Positions 7,937-11,987 of a DNA stretch of 11,987 nt are shown here, piece after piece (position 1 is the stretch's first letter; every line of letters begins with the position of its first letter). A program made the position numbers and the translations under genes. The stretch comes from Flavobacteriaceae bacterium. GTDB lineage: Bacteria; Bacteroidota; Bacteroidia; Flavobacteriales; Flavobacteriaceae. The notes under the pieces are model-generated. The model did not search any database. It had not been told where the DNA came from and was given only the letters and a program-made list of their open reading frames with translations. The stretch spans positions 1 to 11,987 of the forward strand of contig JAENXB010000073.1 in assembly GCA_016649785.1 (NCBI GenBank). The letters run 5' to 3'.

Positions 7937-7965
7937 TGTAACGAAAATTTCATCTCCGCGTCTTA
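7937..7965 (+). promoter_or_regulatory. ECF-sigma-type promoter for the ABC permease gene
   Basis: TGTAAC (7937-7942) and CGTC (7959-7962) are separated by exactly 16 bases. This is the -35 AAC / -10 CGTC architecture of many extracytoplasmic-function sigma factors, for example the Bacillus SigX/SigW/SigM group. An A8 tract sits immediately upstream like an UP element. The predicted start of transcription near 7970 leaves a leader of roughly 25-30 nt to the ATG at 7998. A one-mismatch housekeeping -7 element, TATCTTTA (7964-7971), overlaps and is a competing reading. Confidence 0.5.
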
Positions 7966-7997
7966 TCTTTAATCTATGCAAAACACCTGATTTTACT

Positions 7998-9251
7998 ATG
8001 CTAATTTATTTAAGGGTCTTAAAGGAGAGTTTTAATTTTGCCATTAACGCATTGCGAAACAATAAACTGCGAACCTTTCTCTCGCTTTTGGGGGTGACTA
8101 TTGGCATTTTTTCAATTATAGCCGTGCTTGCAGCTGTAGATTCCCTGCAGCGTGAAATAAAAGGCAGCCTGAGTTCCTTGGACAACAGCACCATTATTTT
8201 AATGCGGTTTTCCTTTGGGCCCACCGAAATTCCCAGGTGGAAAAGGGAACAATTCCCTGATATGTCTTATGATGAATATCAATACCTTAAACGAAATTTA
8301 CCGAATACCGAAGCCGCCAGCTTTTCCATGAATGTGCCCCGGGAATCCATTAAATTTGAAGAGAAAACTACTGCCAACGTAGATATAGCTGCCGTTACCC
8401 AGGAATATCTCCAAATTGAAGATTTGCAGATAAGCGAAGGCCGGTTTTTTAATGAATCTGAATCTACAAGTGGTTCTCCGGTAATTGTTTTGGGGCATGA
8501 GATTGCTCAAAATCTTTTTGGAGACAGCAATCCCCTTGGGAAAGAAGTTCGGCTTTACGGCCGAAAATTTTCTGTGATAGGAGTTCTTGAAAAGGAAGGA
8601 GCCGGTTTATTTGGCAATTCAAAGGATGCAAGCGTATGGTTACCGGTTAATGTGGTGCGAAGGGTTTACGGCGATAATAATAAGTCCACCTTCCCGCAAG
8701 TAATATTGAAACCGGATGACGGGGTAGATAATGCCGAATATATAGCGGTTTTAAAACAACAATTGAGAAATTACCGCGCCTTAAAACCAGATGAAGTAGA
8801 TAATTTCTTTGTGAACCAGTTGCAGGGATTTGCCGATCTAATAGATAATATTACCGGGCAAATGAATTTTATAGGACTTATAATCAGCGGATTTTCCCTC
8901 CTCGTGGGTGGGTTTGGAATTGCGAATATCATGTTTGTAAGCGTGAAAGAACGAACCAGCCTTATTGGAATACAAAAATCCCTGGGAGCTAAAAATAAAT
9001 TCATATTATTTCAATTTTTGTTTGAAGCTGTTATTCTTGCAGTAATTGGAGGATTGATAGGATTGGTCCTGGTGTGGGTGGTCTCTTTGGCCGCATCACA
9101 GTTTACGGGTGATTTTGAATTTATACTTTCTCCCTGGAATATGTTTATTGGTACTGCGGTTTCCGCGGTTATCGGGTTGATCTCAGGGATAATACCGGCA
9201 ATTTCAGCGTCAAAACTGGATCCCGTGGAAGCGATACGCACCGGAATGTGA
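7998..9251 (+). CDS. MacB/FtsX-type ABC transporter permease
   Basis: This 417-residue protein has the layout of the MacB-type mechanotransmission permeases. Membrane helix 1 is at about residues 26-48 (in LRTFLSLLGVTIGIFSIIAV), followed by a large periplasmic core at about 49-285. Three more helices lie near 288-312, 337-362 and 378-402. The C-terminal FtsX domain contains GGFGIANIMFVSVKERTSLI (304-323) and GIQKSLGAK, and the protein ends with the usual SKLDPVEAIR motif. No ATPase domain is fused and no ATP-binding gene is next to it, so the partner must be encoded elsewhere. Members export or extract varied substrates (peptides, lipoproteins, drugs), and the sequence does not reveal which. 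The gene stands alone behind an ECF-like promoter, divergent from purH, and could belong to an envelope-stress response. Confidence 0.9.
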   Translation: MLIYLRVLKESFNFAINALRNNKLRTFLSLLGVTIGIFSIIAVLAAVDSLQREIKGSLSSLDNSTIILMRFSFGPTEIPRWKREQFPDMSYDEYQYLKRNLPNTEAASFSMNVPRESIKFEEKTTANVDIAAVTQEYLQIEDLQISEGRFFNESESTSGSPVIVLGHEIAQNLFGDSNPLGKEVRLYGRKFSVIGVLEKEGAGLFGNSKDASVWLPVNVVRRVYGDNNKSTFPQVILKPDDGVDNAEYIAVLKQQLRNYRALKPDEVDNFFVNQLQGFADLIDNITGQMNFIGLIISGFSLLVGGFGIANIMFVSVKERTSLIGIQKSLGAKNKFILFQFLFEAVILAVIGGLIGLVLVWVVSLAASQFTGDFEFILSPWNMFIGTAVSAVIGLISGIIPAISASKLDPVEAIRTGM

Positions 9252-9253
9252 AA

Positions 9254-9351
9254 TTAGATATTAGTATTGAGATATATGATTTGAGATTTTTTTTGGTCTT
9301 TTCTCTTGCTTCTTGATTCTTGTTTCTTTTTTAATTTTCTACTTCTAACTT
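9254..9351. repeat. imperfect 7-bp periodic repeat in a convergent intergenic region
   Basis: Between the convergent ABC permease and GAF genes the plus strand can be read in 7-base units. From 9254 the units resemble T(T/G)AGATA (TTAGATA, then TTAGTAT and variants) up to about 9288. After a T6 stretch they change to NTCTTGN-like units from 9303 to 9330 (TTCTTGA and TTCTTGT are exact neighbours), fading into weaker T-rich units that run into the GAF gene's 3' end. No coding potential is seen. The T runs may also help terminate one or both genes. Confidence 0.55.
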
Positions 9352-9803
9352 AAAATCTCCGCTACCTTCTCATTTACAAATTCCAAAAACCGTTCATCTT
9401 TAGTTGAAAATGGATTTGCTGTATTGGAATCTATATCTATCTGACCTACATTTTCACCGTTTAAAAATAATGGAACCACAATTTCCGCTTTTACATGGAT
9501 GCTGCAGGCAATGTAATTGTCCTGTGCTTTTACATCTGCAACTACAAAATTTTGATTTGAAACGGCTACCTGACCGCAAATCCCTTTTCCGAAGGGAATA
9601 ATGATATGGTCTGTTGGTTCTCCTGCAAACGACCCTAATTTCAATTCGTTTTTATCGCCATTTTTAAAATAGAAGCCCACCCAGTTATAATAGGGAATAT
9701 TTTCTTTTAACAGTTCGCATATCTGGGTTAACCTGTTATCTACCGATAACTCCCCGCTGTTTAAAATAGATTCTACCTGAGGTTTTAATGTTTGAAATGG
9801 CAT
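9345..9803 (-). CDS. GAF-domain protein, free methionine-(R)-sulfoxide reductase-like
   Basis: The 152-residue protein is a single GAF domain of the fRMsr (E. coli MsrC/YebR) type, which reduces free methionine-R-sulfoxide in the cytoplasm. Matching features are NWVGFY (40-45), GKGICG with Cys76, VADV then YIAC with Cys100, Glu107 in EIVVPL, and QIDIDS with Asp123 and Asp125. In E. coli three cysteines are used. Here the second (Cys76) and third (Cys100) are present, while the first position carries His66 (DHIIIP in place of ACVRIP). Reductase activity with a two-Cys mechanism remains plausible but is not proven. The ATG at 9803-9801 is divergent from xrtF with a 66-bp gap, and the TAG stop converges on the ABC permease. 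An older annotation would say only GAF-domain protein. Confidence 0.82.
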   Translation of the reverse strand: MPFQTLKPQVESILNSGELSVDNRLTQICELLKENIPYYNWVGFYFKNGDKNELKLGSFAGEPTDHIIIPFGKGICGQVAVSNQNFVVADVKAQDNYIACSIHVKAEIVVPLFLNGENVGQIDIDSNTANPFSTKDERFLEFVNEKVAEILS

Positions 9804-9864
9804 AGCACTAATTTTTTTGTAAAAGTATTTAAAAATATTAGGATGTGGGCCTTGTAATTTTCTA

Positions 9865-9872
9865 TAAATTTG
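9865..9872 (+). promoter_or_regulatory. possible TAnnTTTG promoter element at the start of xrtF
   Basis: The sequence TAAATTTG matches the TAnnTTTG consensus but overlaps the TTG start codon proposed at 9870-9872. If it is a real promoter, translation of xrtF must begin downstream, for example at the TTG at 9891. No well-spaced TTG (-33) element is visible, so a chance match is likely enough. Confidence 0.2.
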
Positions 9873-10436
9873 TTAAAACCGAATTTCCCCTTGCTCCAAC
9901 TATTTAAAAAATACAAATCGGTACTTCGATTTATTCTCATTTTTTTGGGAAGCTATTTCATATTTTCTATTTTGTATAATGGATATCTGGAATTTTTTCA
10001 ATCCCAAAAATATTACCCCGATTTTTTTACCCACCTGGTAGCGGTTCAAAGTGAAAAAATTATAGAAAGCCTGGGATATTCAGCAAAAATAATTCCGCAC
10101 CAGGAGGAACTGTCCATGAAATTGTTTATTAATGATGTTTTCCTTGCGCGGGTAGTTGAAGGCTGCAATGCAATAAGCATCATTATTCTTTTCACATCTT
10201 TTGTGCTCTCATTTTTCGCAAAAATTAAAACCACACTTTTGTTTATTCTTGCCGGGACCGTGATAATTTATGTGATGAATATTCTTAGAATTGCCATTTT
10301 GGCCATAGGGATCTATGAGTATCCACGACATTCAGAATTTTTGCACAGCATCGTTTTTCCGCTGATTATTTACGGGACAGTATTTCTTTTATGGATAATT
10401 TGGGTGAGAATCTTTTCAAAAATTTCAGCTTTATGA
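9870..10436 (+). CDS. xrtF: exosortase family protein XrtF
   Basis: Exosortases are multi-pass membrane cysteine proteases thought to cleave and sort exported proteins with a C-terminal anchor signal. This 188-residue protein has about five hydrophobic segments and the family's three catalytic positions: Cys99 in VVEGCNAIS, Arg140 in YVMNILRIA and His159 in EFLHSIVFP. Its small size and the next gene match the flavobacterial XrtF subfamily, not the larger EpsH type. The start is uncertain. A TTG at 9870 gives MLKPNFPLL, an in-frame stop lies at 9855-9857, there is no upstream ATG, and another TTG occurs at residue 8 (9891). The stop overlaps the next gene's ATG as ATGA, so the two are coupled. 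No candidate substrate with a PEP-CTERM-like tail is encoded in this window. Confidence 0.88.
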   Translation: MLKPNFPLLQLFKKYKSVLRFILIFLGSYFIFSILYNGYLEFFQSQKYYPDFFTHLVAVQSEKIIESLGYSAKIIPHQEELSMKLFINDVFLARVVEGCNAISIIILFTSFVLSFFAKIKTTLLFILAGTVIIYVMNILRIAILAIGIYEYPRHSEFLHSIVFPLIIYGTVFLLWIIWVRIFSKISAL

Positions 10437-10900
10437 AAGCGATATACAGAATAATAGGGATCGGAATTTTGGTGGCACTATTGGCGCTTATCCGGTTTTA
10501 TGAAAAAAGCCTTTTTTATGATCCTTTAATCGATTTTTACCGGGCCGAATATCTTCATGGAGTTATTCCCCAATTTGAAACCGGGAAATTTTTTCTTCAT
10601 GTGTTTTTTCGATTTTGGATGAATTCTGTACTTTCCCTGGCAATTTTATATGTGGGATTTTTGGATAAAAACATACTTAAATTCTCGTTCTTTTTATATG
10701 TAATCCTATTCATTGCAGGCTTTTCCATATTTGCGTTTTTAATATTCAATATTGAAGAACAACATTTTATGGCGTTGTTTTACGTCCGAAGGTTTTTAAT
10801 CCACCCGTTATTTGTCATTATCTTATTGCCGGCGTTTTACTATTACCGGCTTAAAATTCGAAATAACAATAAATTTGAAAGTTTATCCACGAAAACCTAA
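10433..10900 (+). CDS. exosortase F system-associated membrane protein
   Basis: This 155-residue, very hydrophobic protein has about four membrane segments (near residues 7-20, 62-76, 84-106 and 121-136). It matches in character and position the small flavobacterial family found next to xrtF. Recognisable stretches are RFYEKSLFYDPLIDFYR (21-37), FFRFWMNSVLSLAILYVGF (58-76) and YVRRFLIHPLFVIILLPAFY (117-136). The ATG at 10433 overlaps the xrtF stop (ATGA) and is preferred over an earlier in-frame ATG at 10391, which would lie 46 bases inside xrtF. The biochemical role is unknown. The tight overlap suggests that it works with XrtF in the inner membrane. The C-terminus is polar. Confidence 0.82.
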   Translation: MKAIYRIIGIGILVALLALIRFYEKSLFYDPLIDFYRAEYLHGVIPQFETGKFFLHVFFRFWMNSVLSLAILYVGFLDKNILKFSFFLYVILFIAGFSIFAFLIFNIEEQHFMALFYVRRFLIHPLFVIILLPAFYYYRLKIRNNNKFESLSTKT

Positions 10901-10962
10901 AGCCGCATAAAACCATAATATTTACTTTTGTATACATCATTTTTTCTAAATCAATTGGTTTT

Positions 10963-10979
10963 TAGATTAATATAATCTA
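10963..10979. promoter_or_regulatory. palindrome upstream of the HYC_CC_PP/cusA genes (operator candidate)
   Basis: TAGATTA (10963-10969) and TAATCTA (10973-10979) are perfect reverse complements separated by ATA. They end 30 bases before the HYC_CC_PP ATG. A second inverted pair, TCTAAA (10945-10950) and TTTAGA (10961-10966), overlaps the left arm. The position suits a regulator of a metal-efflux operon. The AT-rich composition makes chance palindromes fairly common. Confidence 0.35.
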
Positions 10980-10995
10980 TTCGGAAAAATATTGT

Positions 10996-11003
10996 TATCT
11001 TTA
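10996..11003 (+). promoter_or_regulatory. possible -7 element just before the HYC_CC_PP gene
   Basis: TATCTTTA differs from TAnnTTTG by one base and ends six bases before the ATG at 11010, so the transcript would be leaderless or nearly so. An exact match, TACTTTTG, at 10923-10930 is the alternative and would give a leader of about 70 nt that includes the palindrome. Neither has a convincing TTG element upstream. Confidence 0.25.
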
Positions 11004-11009
11004 TAAACG

Positions 11010-11420
11010 ATGAAAAAGGGATTTCAAAAATCGGTTTCCACTGTTCTAGCACTTTTAGTGCTGGTTTCAACTTTTTCGTTTACCGTAGATAAACATTTCT
11101 GCGGAAGCTTTTTAGTAGATCAGGCTGTTTTCTCCAAAGCATTAACTTGTTGCATGGATATGCATTCCCATTCGGGGACTGATGTGATGGATCAGGATAA
11201 TTGCTGTAGCAATCAAAATATTTCAGTAAAGGGTCAGGATGAATTAAAGATCTCTTTTAATTCTATGGATTTTGATCAGCAGGTGTTTATAACTGCCTTC
11301 ACTTTTTCTTTTAATAATTTATTCGAAGGATTGCCACAACAGGTAATTCCTTATAAAAATTATACCCCACCACTTATCGTCAAGGACATCCCCGTTCTTA
11401 ACGACACTTTCCTTATTTGA
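11010..11420 (+). CDS. HYC_CC_PP family protein, small exported Cys/His-rich protein
   Basis: The 136-residue product starts MKKGFQKSVS and has a hydrophobic stretch at about 8-25 that is probably a signal peptide or anchor. The family's motif order is present: D-K-H29-F-C31 (the H-Y/F-C motif), C47-C48, a second C65-C66, and a late P120-P121 in YTPPL. Histidines 52 and 54 and nearby Met and Asp residues lie between the two CC pairs, giving a likely soft-metal-binding or disulfide-rich region in the periplasm. Such proteins are recurrent in Bacteroidota beside heavy-metal efflux genes, and here the gene lies 125 bp before cusA on the same strand. A role in copper or other metal delivery to the pump is inferred from that context only. 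Confidence 0.82.
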   Translation: MKKGFQKSVSTVLALLVLVSTFSFTVDKHFCGSFLVDQAVFSKALTCCMDMHSHSGTDVMDQDNCCSNQNISVKGQDELKISFNSMDFDQQVFITAFTFSFNNLFEGLPQQVIPYKNYTPPLIVKDIPVLNDTFLI

Positions 11421-11427
11421 TTATTTG

Positions 11428-11499
11428 ATGATTTTTTTGACCGCCGAAGCATTTAGCTCCCGGCGTTAAAGCATTGTTGTGGTTTTTTTTGAAAATCAT
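11428..11499 (+). other. potential RNA stem-loop region between the HYC_CC_PP gene and cusA
   Basis: In this 125-bp gap ATGATTTT (11428-11435) can pair with AAAATCAT (11492-11499). Inside it CGCCG (11442-11446) can pair with CGGCG (11461-11465), capped by AGC/GCT around an ATTTA loop. A T8 run (11483-11490) follows the inner stem by 17 bases. That distance is too long for a standard intrinsic terminator, but the structure could attenuate transcription or set the relative level of the two genes. It may also have no function. Confidence 0.35.
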
Positions 11500-11545
11500 T
11501 TGCACCTGCTCTTTCAGGATTATATCATTAAAAATAATCAAAAAA

Positions 11546-11987
11546 ATGTTTGATAAACTCATAAAATATTTTCTGTACAACCGTTTGGTTACCGTACTTC
11601 TGCTTGCATCTTTCATAGGTTGGGGGTTGGTCACATCTCCCTTTGGCTGGGATACAGGCTTTCTTCCCAAAGACCCGGTTCCCGTGGATGCCATTCCGGA
11701 TATAGGTGAAAACCAACAAATTGTATTTACCGATTGGTCCGGGCGATCTCCTCAGGATATTGAAGACCAGATCACTTATCCCCTAACGACTTCCTTACTT
11801 GGAATTCCCGGGGTAAGTTCCATAAGAAGCACCTCCATGTTCGGGTTTTCCATTATCTATATCATTTTTGAAGAGGATGTAGAATTCTATTGGTCGCGAA
11901 CCCGGGTTTTGGAAAAATTAAATTCGCTTCCGGCTAATATTTTACCTCAGGGGGTATCGCCAACAATGGGCCCGGATGCAACCGGAT
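11546..11987 (+). CDS. CusA/CzcA family heavy-metal efflux RND transporter, 5' part only
   Basis: The first 147 codons are present and the frame is open to the right edge; full-length members have roughly 1000-1450 residues. The sequence begins with the N-terminal membrane helix (about residues 12-30), followed by the periplasmic porter start. Typical heavy-metal-RND features are PVDAIPDIGENQQIVFTDW (46-64), GRSPQDIEDQITYPLTT (66-82), GIPGVSSIRSTSMFGFSIIY (86-105) and the YWSRTRVLEKL and PQGVSPTMGPDATG stretches. The protein is the proton-driven inner-membrane pump of a tripartite system that expels Cu, Ag, Co, Zn or Cd. The metal cannot be judged because the specificity helices are missing. 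The adaptor and TolC-like genes, if present, would lie to the right. Confidence 0.93.
   Translation, partial: MFDKLIKYFLYNRLVTVLLLASFIGWGLVTSPFGWDTGFLPKDPVPVDAIPDIGENQQIVFTDWSGRSPQDIEDQITYPLTTSLLGIPGVSSIRSTSMFGFSIIYIIFEEDVEFYWSRTRVLEKLNSLPANILPQGVSPTMGPDATG

Noticed and set aside
8021..8027. AAAGGAG, a perfect Shine-Dalgarno-like motif inside the ABC permease gene
   Set aside because: The only near start is a TTG at 8038, which is out of frame. Starting later would remove part of the region before the first membrane helix, and Bacteroidota rarely depend on such motifs.
9252..9344. Intrinsic terminator between the ABC permease and GAF genes
   Set aside because: T-runs exist, but no stable GC stem precedes them; the region is better described as a 7-bp periodic repeat.
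10391..10432. Earlier in-frame ATG for the exosortase F-associated gene
   Set aside because: It would add 14 residues inside xrtF. The ATG at 10433 gives the usual ATGA overlap and a membrane-protein-like N-terminus.
11413..11719. Minus-strand open frames over the HYC_CC_PP/cusA junction
   Set aside because: They run antisense to the cusA start and the intergenic stem-loop, with no protein-like composition.
1..11987. CRISPR array, tRNA, insertion sequence or phage genes
   Set aside because: No spaced direct repeats, cloverleaf, transposase or phage-like proteins were found; all long frames are explained by chromosomal genes.

Overview
The window looks like chromosomal DNA from a member of the Flavobacteriaceae (Bacteroidota). 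The evidence is the AT-rich composition, weak Shine-Dalgarno sequences, promoter-like TAnnTTTG elements, and gene types typical of the family: a purH-mreBCD-mrdA-rodA cluster, exosortase XrtF with its partner protein, and an HYC_CC_PP protein ahead of a CusA/CzcA pump. The genus cannot be fixed from this sequence alone. No mobile element, CRISPR array, tRNA or rRNA was seen.

Positions 1-7855 are all on the minus strand. Transcription appears to run from purH (purine synthesis) through mreB, mreC, mreD, mrdA (PBP2) and rodA. The spacing is 36 bp, then 10 bp, then overlaps of 8, 4 and 1 to 3 bases, so this reads as one operon for the elongasome: the MreB scaffold, its MreC/MreD membrane partners, a transpeptidase and the SEDS glycosyltransferase. 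After rodA comes a 302-bp non-coding gap with strong AT-rich inverted repeats. Beyond it lies the 5' part of a separate gene for an exported POTRA-containing, BamA/TamA-like outer-membrane protein, which is cut by the window edge.

Positions 7856-7997 form a divergent control region. On the purH side a perfect 10-bp inverted repeat overlaps a TAnnTTTG element. On the other side a TGTAAC-N16-CGTC pair resembles an ECF sigma-factor promoter and reads into a MacB/FtsX-type ABC permease (7998-9251). The permease and a convergent GAF-domain methionine-sulfoxide-reductase-like gene (9345-9803) are separated by an unusual, imperfect 7-bp periodic repeat.

From 9870 onward all genes are on the plus strand. 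The exosortase XrtF and the exosortase F system-associated protein overlap by ATGA. They are followed by a small exported Cys/His-rich HYC_CC_PP protein and the N-terminal third-to-sixth of a CusA/CzcA heavy-metal RND pump that runs off the window. A palindrome upstream of the HYC_CC_PP gene and a stem-loop region between it and cusA are candidate regulatory sites for metal efflux.

Most of the window is well-understood housekeeping DNA. The least-explained parts are the XrtF pair (no substrate visible here), the HYC_CC_PP protein, the ECF-like promoter, the purH operator-like repeat and the heptad repeat.
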